This document shows, in pieces, positions 31,923-40,464 of a stretch of DNA of 64,000 nucleotides (positions are counted from its first letter, which is position 1; the number at the start of each line of letters is the position of its first letter). The position numbers and the translations under genes are program-made. Under the pieces are notes generated by a model, which worked only from the letters and a program-made list of their open reading frames with translations, did not search any database and had not been told where the DNA came from. The DNA lies in NCBI GenBank assembly GCA_030280995.1, contig JASXTE010000005.1, positions 18,801,501-18,865,500 of the forward strand. The letters run 5' to 3'. This DNA is from Hemileia vastatrix (Eukaryota > Basidiomycota > Pucciniomycetes > Pucciniales > Zaghouaniaceae).

Positions 31923-33198
31923 GAAGTGGTGAATTGAAATATGGTGCTACTCAACTTGAATGTTTGGCAGTAGTATGGGCTCTTGAAGAGCTACATTACT
32001 ACCTTGAGGACCAAAAATTTGAGTTAATCACTGACTGTAGTGCAGTTAAGTCACTCTTAAACATGAAAACTCCTAATAGACACATGTTTAGATGGCAATT
32101 AGCTGTACAAGAATACAGAGGACAGATGACTATTACACATAGAGCAGGAACCTTGCACTCTAATGTAGATCTGTTATCTAGAGTACCTCTGCCTAATAAT
32201 GATGATAATCCTGCTTATGTTCCTGAGTCAGAGATTATTAACATTTATGGCATTTATATTGTAGATCTTGAGGATGAATTTATGCAATCAATTCTTGATA
32301 ATTATAATTCAGATCCTGACTTAAGTAAATTAACTACAATATTAAATGATCCATCTAATGCTTCAATGAATGTTTTAATAAAAACATTACCAATTAAGTA
32401 TAAAGAGGCATTAGAAAAAGGAAAATTTTCCATTGAGGATGGTTTTATATATTACAGGAAAAAATTAAGTAATGTAATTGTAATTCCCCCTTCAATGAAG
32501 GAGTTAATGTTAAGTATATGTCATGATGATATATTAGCAGGTCATTTTGACTACCATAAAAAATTAACCAGGGTAAAAAACACAGCTTGGTGGATTAACA
32601 TGTCTGAGGATGTTCAGAAATATGTTGAAACATGTGATTCTTGTCAAAAATCTAAAAGATTAACAGGAAAAAGAGCTGGTTTATTACAACAAATTGAGCA
32701 ACCAAAAGCTCCATGGGAAATCATTAACATGGACTTTGTAACAGGTTTGCCAATAGCAGGGCATAAGAGTTATAACTCCTGCTGGGTAATTGTAGATAGA
32801 TTTACAAAGATGTGTAAATTTATTCCTACCCACAAAGAGGTTTCTGCAAAGGACTTAGCTTTTTTATGGTGGACACAAATGTTAAATACAGCAGGTTCCC
32901 CAAAGCAATAGTTTCTGACAGAGATCCTAAATTTACTTCTGAGTTCTGGACGTCACTTATGGATGTTTCAGGGTGTCAATTAAAACTTTCTACAGCACAC
33001 CATCCACAAACTGATGGGCTAGCAGAAAGAATGATACAAACCTTAGAAGATATGATAAGAAGATACTGTGCTTTTGGTCTTAATTTTAAAGACAATGACA
33101 AATTCACACATGATTGGGTAACCCTTATCCCAGGTTTAGAATTAGCATATAATAGTACAGTACATTCTGTCACTGGCAAAAAGCCATTTGAGTTATAG
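31909..33198 (+). pseudogene. pol: C1 RNase H end and integrase, with one frameshift
   Basis: From 31934: RNase H tail (LKYGATQLECLAVVWALEEL, FELITDCSAVKSLL, ITHRAGTLHSNVDLLSRVP). Integrase zinc site: CHDDILAGH and CDSCQKSKR (HHCC). Core: Asp in IINMDFVTGLP, then a one-base frameshift near 32900 (the frame ends at TAG 32909-32911), then Asp in VSDRDPKFTSEFW and Glu in DGLAERMIQTLEDM. The second frame (from 32866) ends with KKPFEL and TAG at 33196-33198, a position where C2 and D also have a stop. Confidence 0.9.
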
Positions 33199-33808
33199 TT
33201 GGGTTATGTACCTAATACCCCTGCTAAAACTCTTAATAAGTTACCTAGATTGGATATTCATCCAGGTACTAAATCTTTTCTTCAGATGCAGGAACTATGC
33301 AGAAAACATGCTCAAGAATGTATAAATAAGGCTTTTGAGTATGAAAAGAAAAGATGGGATAAAGCCCATAAAGAACAAATGTTCAAAGAGGGTGATGAAG
33401 TCCTTATTTCAACGCTACATTTCAATTTAAATGGTAATGTTAAATTGAAGGATCCATTCATTGGACCATTTGTAGTTAAGAAGATGGTTGGTAATAATGC
33501 TGTTGAGGTTATTCTATATGCACCTTATGATAGAAAACATCCAGTATTTCCTATTTCTCTTATAAAACCATACCATTCTAATGATACTGCTCTATTTCCA
33601 AGAAGATCAGGAAGGCATAAACAGCAACCTGAAGAAATAGTGGAAAAGGAAGAAATTGAAAAGATACTTAAAAAGAGACACCTTACTAAAGAAAAGGAGT
33701 TGAGTATCTATTAAGATTTAAAAATAAATCAAGTGAATATGACCAGTGGATTCCAGAAAATGAAATCTCTGATCTTAAAAATCTCTTGAAAAAATTTAAA
33801 TCTAAATA
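33199..33808 (+). CDS. C1 integrase C-terminal module and chromodomain
   Basis: The frame after the stop begins TTG GGT TAT (LGYVPNTPAKTLNKLP) and contains a coiled helix with HAQECINKAFEYEKKRWD and the GPF-type module (GDEVLISTLHFNLNGN, LKDPFIGPFVVKKMVGNNAVEV). Near 33702 one G is missing relative to C2, so the last part shifts frame; it reads VEYLLRFKNKSSEYDQWIPE and on to a Lys-rich end at 33808, which matches the chromodomain pattern (YLV+W or F, then W-x-PE). Chromodomains guide integration to modified chromatin in chromoviruses. There is no ATG at the start; it must be made by reading through the stop or from another start. Confidence 0.75.
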
Positions 33809-33905
33809 ATACTGATCATTCAGTATATGTATAAAAATTATTTTTTTTTTATTTTTTTCACTCCTTAGTTTTAATTAAAATGTCTTAACATTTTTTATTG
33901 TTTTT

Positions 33906-33920
33906 TTTGGGGTGAGGGAG
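33906..33920 (+). promoter_or_regulatory. C1 polypurine tract
   Basis: GGGGTGAGGGAG directly before the 3' LTR, after a T-rich run. C2 has AGTGAGAGAG and D GTGAGGGAG at the same place. Confidence 0.85.
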
Positions 33921-35099
33921 TGTCAGCCTAAATATCCTTAGGAATGAGTATTTCTTATGATCAAAATAAGATAACCTTAAAATAGATTAAGCTTATATCT
34001 TAAAAATAAGGTTAAAATAATAATATATATTATTTTATTATATATATATATAATTATTATTCTATTATATAACTTATAATAGTTTAAATAGCTTATCCAT
34101 TGCCTAATAATACTTATTAAGGTGTTAATGGAGTCATAATATACTTATCTTAAGTGATATGAAGTAATTATTGACATACATAAGCTTATATGTATACATA
34201 AGACTCATATTCAGTGAAATATGCAGTATATTATGTATATTCAGGTATATAAGTGGGTTTTAGCCCCTTAATAGCCTATAACCTTTGTTTTTCTGCTTAT
34301 TTTAGGTCATATGGACGAAATCAGTGGACTCACAACGCCTACAGAAGCATAGACACCTATATCAGGCGCATACACCCAGTTTGGACAACTCAAATTACTT
34401 CCTTGGAGGGTTATTCACGGATTTATGGGTTGGAAGGATGTTTCTGGGTTAATGTGGATGCTTGGGGATGTTATTGGGGGCTTGGACATTTTATTTGTTT
34501 CCTTTATATGCTTTTAGTTTCATTAAATCTCTTTTTGATTATTTATTTTACTTGTTTCTTTATGGTATCCGCTTTTATCTGGGTTTTCTATTTATGATAT
34601 GACTCTGTGTTATTATTAATAGTGATGGAGGGTCCTTACTGGAGGTCTGGGTGTTGAAACTGCTTGAAGTGGACGCCATGGGGAGGTGATGGGCCCTCAC
34701 AGTGCTGTAATTGCCGGGGGATAGCAGTGACATCATCTGGATTGAAGGTCTGTGCACTCCAGTGGATTTGGGTATAAGTAAGGGGGGATTTTGACGGTTT
34801 ATTATCATCATTGAATTACTACAATTCAAACAACCACTACAATACAATTATTAGCCTTCAGAAATATATTATAAAGCCCTTATAAATTGATATTATCTTT
34901 ATATAAGCTATAACTATATTTTATTCTTCTATTTTCCACCACTAGCACGCATTTAAATCCAAGTATTGTGAGTTTTATTTGAGTATAACTATTCTATTAG
35001 TCTTCCCCTGAGGTTTAATCACTAAATCATTTATTAATAAGTAGTAGGACCATAAAATAACACTATTATATCACACTTATATACTAGACTATACTGACA
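33921..35099 (+). repeat. Element C1 3' LTR (1179 bp)
   Basis: Matches the 5' LTR over its full length with about 18 differences by eye. Ends CTGACA at 35099, followed by the second GGTTT. Confidence 0.95.
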
Positions 35100-36038
35100 G
35101 GTTTTGAGAAGGTGAACTAGGAGGCTGATGTTCCTGGGGCCTAGTTGGAGCAGCAGGGCTGTTGTTGTTGTTGTTAATATTTTGGTTGGTTTCAGCTGGA
35201 TGAGGTGCTGGTGGTGGAGTATAAGGGTTGTTATAGGATGGAGCAGGGGAGGGTGATCTGGAAGTGGATTGATCTCTTCTGGATGGAGCTCTTGAAGGAA
35301 TGGAACTTTCAGAAGAATATTTGGCTGACAGAGAAGAGGTGTAGTTTCTTTGCCTTAACTGGGGGTGAAGATTTTGCTTTGGTGCTGTGTTGGGGCTCTG
35401 GTGCCTTCCTGAAGTCCTCTGGAAGGCCTCTTAGAATTTTGGGAAATTTTGGTATTTTTTAACCTTGGAAAGGTTGGCTGCATTGCTCTGGGGGCAGTGG
35501 GAGGTGGTTTCTTAGAGTTGTTTTTGTTGGTTGGAGGAATTTGGTTCCTTTCTGGTTGTTTTTGGAAGTTTTGAGCCGGAGTTTCACTGTCTATTGAGGC
35601 GAGCAGGCAGCCCGACGTCGGCCAGGCCGCCTGGATGCGGTCTAGCAGCCTATGAGCGGATTTTGAAGCTTTTGAAGCTGAATTAGGAGAGATAAAAGCT
35701 GCTTCTTGGGGAGCTAAGGCTGGTCTTTTGGGAAAAGTTCTGGAAGTTGCTGAAGATAAAGAGGAAGAGGATGGACCAAGCTCTGGGGATCTGGTAGGGG
35801 ATCTTGAAAGGTATTTATGATTTGGTGAAGGAGGAGGAATAGGGTAGTTTGCCTCTCTGTCACATTTCTTCTTCTTGGAGTAGCATGAGTCACAGGCCTT
35901 GTTGTAGAGTTTGGCTTCAGGAGTTGGAAGAGTGAATGTGCAAGGTCTGCACATGTGGATGCACTACCTGCAGGCATAGTCCTTGGGAGCATTGAAGCAA
36001 GGAAGGTTAGAAGGGTCAACATTAGGAGATCCAGCCAT
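35100..36038 (-). pseudogene. Antisense gene 1 of element A, 5' part: Zn2Cys6-like cluster
   Basis: Start ATG 36038 gives MAGSPNVDPSNLPCFNAPKD, then a cysteine cluster: CR-stop-CIHMCRPCTF and, 15 residues later, ACDSCYSKKKKCDRE. Spacing C-x2-C-x6-C-x15-C-x2-C-x6-C agrees with the fungal Zn2Cys6 (C6) zinc cluster pattern, with a longer loop; the basic KKKK is typical too. A TAG (35967-35969) lies inside the first half, where the related gene 2 has Tyr. A long Ser/Pro-rich basic region follows (SRSPTRSPELG, KRPALAPQ). One frame change is needed between about 35357 and 35410. The part near the C1 insertion is Pro/Asn-rich (NNPYTPPPAPHP). It continues at 26267. Homologous to genes at 36586 and 39824. 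Confidence 0.6.
35605..35650. repeat. GC-rich mini-palindrome, diverged copy
   Basis: GCAGCCCGACGTCGG then GCCGCCTGGATGCGGTCTAGC resemble the GC-rich mini-elements at 39279, 42356 and 44708. This copy lies inside the coding part of antisense gene 1. Confidence 0.5.
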
Positions 36039-36040
36039 GA

Positions 36041-36585
36041 TGTGTGGTGAGGAGGAGATGAAGGAAGAGATAAGAGGAAGGTTTTTGTCAGTGGTTGGGT
36101 AGATGATGAAGTGAAAGGTGGAAGTTCAGCGGACTGGCTGTGGCTGTATTCTGCATGGAATTGACTGGGTCTTTTCTATGGAAATTCAAGTCCCTCAAGA
36201 CTTTAAACTGAACACTGTGTTAGTCCCACAAGACTATAAACTGAGGAATTGGTTTTGTTGTTGGAGTTGGTTTGAAATATTGGCAGAGGGTATCCACAGG
36301 GGGAGCCTCTGAATTTAGCAAAGGAAAGTTTAGGGGTGATTGATGGGCTGGCAGCTCTATTCACAATTACCCCAGAATGTTAGTTTTTTCTCTGTGTCTT
36401 AATGTGGTTGATCTCTGGTTCTGGGTTTATGATTTAGGTTTTGAGTCCCCCAAGACTATAAACTGAGGGTTTTTGAGTCCCCCAAGACTATAAAATGAGG
36501 AAGGTCCTCCAAGACTTAAAACTGAGGGTTGTTTGTGGTTACATCCTATAGAGGGTGTGGTCAATTTTTCTTTTCTGAATCAAGA
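36041..36585 (+). repeat. Element A hairpin array between the two antisense genes
   Basis: Copies of the hairpin with following TAAACTG: AGTC/CCTCAA/GACT (36194), AGTC/CCACAA/GACT (36225), AGTC/CCCCAA/GACT twice (36446 and 36478), GTC/CTCCAA/GAC (36504). One GGGGTGATTGATGGGCTGG ... ACAATTACCCC module (36332-36373). No gene supported. Confidence 0.8.
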
Positions 36586-37226
36586 TCAAGTACTAGTGGA
36601 ATTACAGAGGGAATCAAGGGATGAAATGAAGTGTTCAGAATTAGCCTTGAGCTGGTGGATGAGGTGCCTTCTTTTCTCAATGTCCTGTGAATCTCTAGCA
36701 GGAGTGGATTGGAAGTAGTGAAGCAGAAGTTGTTTCTGTTGAGATGTGTGTTGTTGGAACTTGGCCTTGATAGTGGGCAAGTGGTTTGGTTTTGGTGGTT
36801 CAATGGATCCTACATTGTTATCATCACTGTCAGAAGATGGAGGAACTGAGAAGTCATCAGTTTTAAAGTTGAAGGAAGAAATGAAAGTTCCTTACCATAA
36901 GATGGACCAGGGATGGTGGAACTTGTTGTTTTATGGGTTGTGGCACTCTTCTGGGAAAGGTGTAGCTTTTTGATGATTCTGTGTATCAGGATGGATGGCC
37001 TAGATCTTTTGGTGCTGGTAGAAGATGAACCAGGTTGAGGTGAAGGCAAAGGTGTTGCAGAGGATAATGGACCAGGTCTGTAGCAGGTCTTCTTTCTTGA
37101 GTGGAAAACATCACAGGACGTTCTGTATGGATGGGCTGGAGGTGTGATGGTGCAGATTAGATTATTGTCAATGCAGTATTGGCAGGGGGCCATGTCAGTA
37201 GAAGATTTGGCGAGAAAGCTGAACAT
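36586..37226 (-). CDS. Antisense gene 2 of element A: Zn2Cys6-like protein, one intron
   Basis: Start ATG 37226 in a CACCATG context, about 48 nt from the PPT, on the strand opposite to gag-pol. Exon 1 37226-36896 (331 nt), intron 36895-36846 (50 nt, GTAAGG ... ACTGATGAC ... CAG), exon 2 36845-36586 (260 nt); 196 residues. The N-terminus has GPCQYC-like C-x2-C-x6-C (MAPCQYCIDNNLICTITPP), then 12 residues and CDVFHSRKKTC: five of the six Zn2Cys6 cysteines, the fifth replaced by Phe. A Ser/Pro-rich basic middle, an acidic SSDSDDNN patch after the intron, and a helical end with KAKFQQHTSQQKQLLLHYFQ. Open throughout, unlike A's gag and pol. The copy in E has the same exon lengths. Function unknown; a DNA- or nucleic-acid-binding regulator is a guess. 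Confidence 0.72.
36846..36895 (-). other. Predicted 50-nt intron of antisense gene 2
   Basis: On the - strand GTAAGG at the 5' side, CTGAT branch-like site 8-12 nt before the end, CAG acceptor. Its removal joins two frames that are otherwise offset. The E copy (40155-40204) has the same length and sites. Confidence 0.65.
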
Positions 37227-37262
37227 GGTGGTTGTGGTATAGGAGAATGTGGAAATTCTCTA

Positions 37263-37274
37263 TTGGAGGGAGGA
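37263..37274 (+). promoter_or_regulatory. Element A polypurine tract
   Basis: TTGGAGGGAGGA immediately before the 3' LTR. B and E have the same GGAGGGAGGA in front of their 3' LTRs. Confidence 0.9.
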
Positions 37275-38326
37275 TGTGGTCTTCCAACATTGGCAGGGGC
37301 CTTTGTTGTGCGGTTTGGTGCTGTTTGTGCATGTCTTAATTGACATTGGTTGAAGAATTGGGCGTTTTTCTAGATTTATTCCGTGAATATTTGGACTGCA
37401 GGTATGTGGGTACTACCATTGGATATCCCTGGTTTTTCTCTAAATTTCATGTTTTGAGGACATTTTTCATATTCTAAGTTTTAAGGGGTCATTTCCTCAT
37501 ATTTCATTATAAAAGATAGCTGTTTAATTTTGTTTTTTGTCTTTTACGGGCTAACCTTAAGTCTTAGGGTTAAGTGCTTAGTACCACTAGATAGGGCTAA
37601 TTTGGCTCTACGTTTTATGTCACAATGTTGTCATAGCTTAATTTTGTGTTTTAAGGGTTTTAGTAGTTGTAGTGAAGTTTTCTAAGTAGATTAGATGTTT
37701 TTAGTGGTTTTCTGGCTTCAGGGAGGTGGGGCCGCCTCTGTTTTAGGAGGTTGGGGAGCGCTTCTGAAGGGGTTTTATTCAATTTGGCTGGTACAGGTGC
37801 CAAATGCGTTGCTGTGCATGGATCATGGAGGGGTGGTCTGTGTGTATATACTGCATAAGACAGTTTGGGGGAACTCTAATTATCATACAACCATCTAATG
37901 ATTATATACCATTTCTCAGGCATTTTTCACTGTTGTTGGCCACAATCTGGCTGTGTTTTGTTGCAAGTAAGTTCTTCATTTAACTTTACTAGCATCTGTT
38001 TTCTCTGTTATAGTCTTGCAAGCTATAGCAAGTATCATTTCTGTCTCTGGTGTGGATTTGCAGCCTACATCAGGTATCATTGCTTTCTCTGGTGTGGAAA
38101 TTGGTCTACATTTCAGTTCTTTGGTCTGGTAGTCTGTCTGGGGACTTCTTTCTTGGCTGATCAAGCAGTCAAGTGTATTGGAAAAGGGGCTTTTGGTAAA
38201 CAGGAACCAATTTACTGTAGCAGGTAAATCTCACTTGTTTTTCTAAAGGGACAGGGTTTATTCTTTCTGGTTTTTCTCCAACTCCCTTGGTCAAGGCCTA
38301 TAGCTAGTACTATAGGATTTTTTACA
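37275..38326 (+). repeat. Element A 3' LTR (1052 bp)
   Basis: Matches 4862-5912 from TGTGGTCTTCC to the CTATAGCTAGTACTATAGGAT end. It is followed by TCAT, the second target copy. About 47 differences from the 5' LTR by eye. Confidence 0.93.
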
Positions 38327-38681
38327 TCATTTAAATTGGTTATTACTTAAAAGGTTATAATACATGTTTTAAATTAAATTAATTGTTTTTACGTGTCTCA
38401 AACTTATTTAATTACTCACTAATTTTATGGTAACTTTTTGGGTTTAAATTGGTGGATATTTGGGCTCTAACTCATGTGTCTTAGTTAATTGGGTCATATT
38501 TCCCCTTACATTTACTCAAACATTAGTTAATTGTTGTTATGTTTTCATTATTCTTTGTATATACTTTTATATGGCGCTTCAGAGGGCCCCTTGCCTATAT
38601 AAAGGCCTTAGGTAACCCCCTTTAGCCCCATCACTTATTACACTCAACTCTAAACATATTTTTTAAATATATACAACACTT
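38327..38681 (+). repeat. Interrupted LTR, continuation of 4231-4861
   Basis: This is the right flank of A. The first 200 bp are the inverted arm of 4030-4195. Further on CCTATATAAAGGCCTTA (38606-38622) is a good TATA box; the D-type LTRs have a similar one. It ends where element E begins and its remainder is not seen on the other side of E. Confidence 0.55.
38606..38616 (+). promoter_or_regulatory. Candidate TATA box in interrupted LTR
   Basis: CCTATATAAAGG, GC-rich just upstream (GGGCCCCTTG). A similar GCCTATATAAGG is on the - strand of the 2985-3790 LTR relic. Confidence 0.4.
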
Positions 38682-39775
38682 TGTAGACAATCCTATAGTA
38701 CTAGCTATAGGCCTTGACCAAGGGAGTTGGAGAAAAACCAGAGAGAAAATCCCCTGTCCCTTTAGAAAAATAGAGTGAGATTTACTTGCTAAAGTAAGTT
38801 GGTTCCTGTTTTGCTAAAGCCCCTTTTCAACACACTTGACTGCTTGATGAGCCAAGAAAGTAGTCACCAGACAGACTACCAGACCAAAGAACTGAAATGT
38901 ATACCAATGTCCACACCAGAGACAGCAAAGATACTTGATGTAGGCTGCAAATCCACTCCAGAAACAGCAATAATACTTGCTATATCTTGCAAGACTATAA
39001 CAGAGAAAACAGTTGCCAAAGTTAAGTTAAATGAAGAACTCACTTGCAACAAACACAGCCAAATTGTGGCCAGAAAACAGTGAAAACTGAGTGAGGAACA
39101 AGGATATCACCTCTGGATGGTTGTATGATAATTAAAGTTGCCCCAAACTGTCTTATTCACTATGTACACACAGACCACCATCTAAGAGCCCATGTGCACC
39201 CACTAATCTGGCGCCTGTACCCACCAAATTGAATAAAAAACCCTCCTGAAGCGCTCCCCAACCTTCTAAAACAGAGGGGGGTGGGCCACCCGACGTCGGA
39301 GGTGCCGCCTGAAGCGGTCGGGCCTCCCTGACGCCAGATAACCAATAAAAACAACTAATCTACTTAGAAAAATTAGCTACAAGTACTAAAACCTTAAAAA
39401 CACGGAATTTCACTATAACAACATTGGGACATGAAATATAGAGAAAAATTAGCTCTATCCAATGGTACTAAGCACTTAACCCTAAGACTTAAGGTTAGCC
39501 CGTAAAACACAAAAAACAAAATTAAACAGCTATCTTTTATAAATAAAAAATGAGGAATTGACCCCTTAAAACTTAGAATATAAAAAATGTCTTCAAGACA
39601 TAAAATATAGAGCAAAACTGGGGCTATCCATTGATAGTACCCACATACCCGCAGACCCAATATCCGCGGAATAAAACCTGAAAAATACCCGATTCCTGAA
39701 CAGATGTCAATTAAGACATGCACAAACAGCGCCAAATCACACAACAAAGGCCCCTGCCAATGTTGGAAGACCACA
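38682..39775 (-). repeat. Element E 3' LTR (1094 bp)
   Basis: Starts TGTAGACAATCCTATAG on the + strand and ends GGAAGACCACA. It carries the GC-rich mini-element at 39279-39330, absent from the A LTR. The frames at 38799-39083 and 39160-39801 lie in the LTR and are not called. Confidence 0.9.
39279..39330. repeat. GC-rich mini-palindrome in E 3' LTR
   Basis: GGCCACCCGACGTCGGAGG followed by TGCCGCCTGAAGCGGTCGGG. It has nested inverted repeats (CCGACGTCGG; CCGC ... GCGG). At the matching site of the A LTR (5306-5335) the sequence is about 40 bp shorter. Confidence 0.75.
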
Positions 39776-39786
39776 TCCTCCCTCCA
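39776..39786 (-). promoter_or_regulatory. Element E polypurine tract
   Basis: GGAGGGAGGA on the - strand directly before the 3' LTR. Confidence 0.88.
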
Positions 39787-39823
39787 ATTAAGAATTTCCA
39801 CATTCTTTCTTCATCAAACCACC

Positions 39824-40464
39824 ATGTTCAACCTTCTTCCCAAATCTGCCTCTGAAATTGGTCCTTGCCAATACTGCATTGACAATAATCTAATCTGCAC
39901 CATCACACCTCCTATCCATCCATACAGAACGTCCTGTGATGTCTTCCAATCTAGAAAGAAGACCTGCTACAGACCTGGTCCTTTATATTCTGCAACAGAT
40001 TCACCTCCCCCTCAACCTGGTCCATCTTCTGCCAGTACCAAAAGATCTAGGACATCTATCCTTATACCCAGATTAATCAAAAAGCTTCACCCTTCCCAGA
40101 AGAGTGCCACAACTCATAAAACAACTAGTTCCACCATCCCTGGTCCATCTGATGGTAAAGAACTTTCATTTCTTCCTTCAACTTTAAAACTGATGACTTC
40201 TCAGTTTCTCCATCTTCTGATAGTGATGATAACAATGTAGGATCCATTGCACCACCATTACCAAACCACTTGCCCACTATCAAGGCCAAGTTCCAACAAC
40301 ACACATCTCAACAGAAACAACTTCTGCTTCACTACTTCCAATCCAATCCTTCTAGAGATCCACAGGACATTGAGATCAGAAGACACCTCATTCACCAGTT
40401 CAAGGCTAATTCTGAACACTTCATTTCATCTCTTGATTCCCTCTGTAATTCCACTAGTACTTGA
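39824..40464 (+). CDS. Antisense gene of element E: Zn2Cys6-like protein, one intron
   Basis: ATG 39824 (ACCACCATG) lies 49 nt from the LTR on the strand opposite to gag. Exon 1 39824-40154 (331 nt), intron 40155-40204 (50 nt, GTAAAG ... CTGAT ... CAG), exon 2 40205-40464 (260 nt), 196 residues, no internal stop. MFNLLPKSASEIGPCQYC, then C-x6-C, 12 residues, CDVFQSRKKTC: five of six cysteines of a Zn2Cys6 cluster. Pro/Ser-rich basic middle, acidic patch, then KAKFQQHTSQQKQLLLHYFQ and a helical end. About 80% identical to the gene at 36586 in the first exon by eye, with identical exon and intron lengths. The gag gene of E has two stops but this gene has none, which suggests that it has been under selection in the family. 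Function not known. Confidence 0.75.
40155..40204 (+). other. Predicted 50-nt intron of the E antisense gene
   Basis: GTAAAGAACTTTC start, ACTGATGAC with CTGAT as branch-like site, TCTCAG end. Unspliced, the downstream frame is closed by a TAA at the donor (GGTAAAG). Confidence 0.65.

Larger units (their letters stand above)
26268..35099 (+). mobile_element. Element C1: young chromodomain-type Ty3/gypsy element inserted in A
   Basis: LTRs 26268-27445 and 33921-35099 begin TGTCAGCCTAAATATCC and end TACTGACA; the target duplication GGTTT is at 26263-26267 and 35100-35104. The LTRs differ at about 18 positions of 1178 by eye. Order: LTR, leader, gag with an overlapping second ORF, protease, RT, RNase H, integrase, chromodomain, PPT, LTR. 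Despite the young LTRs the coding part has an altered RT active site (YIDE), a small deletion in RNase H, a frameshift and a stop in integrase, and a frameshift before the chromodomain, so it probably moved with proteins supplied by another copy. Confidence 0.95.
4862..38326 (+). mobile_element. Element A: Ty3/gypsy LTR retrotransposon with two nested insertions
   Basis: Two LTRs (4862-5912 and 37275-38326) begin TGTGGTCTTCC and end TCTACA or TTTACA, with a 4-bp target duplication TCAT at 4858-4861 and 38327-38330. Next to them are a primer site and a polypurine tract. Order: LTR, gag, protease, RT, RNase H, integrase, hairpin-rich 3' region, two genes on the opposite strand, PPT, LTR. The RT frame is broken by element B (9610-21907) and the first antisense gene by element C1 (26268-35099); without these the element is about 12.3 kb. 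The LTR copies differ at about 47 of 1051 positions by my count, so A is the oldest of the nest. Gag and pol have several stops and frameshifts. Confidence 0.93.
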
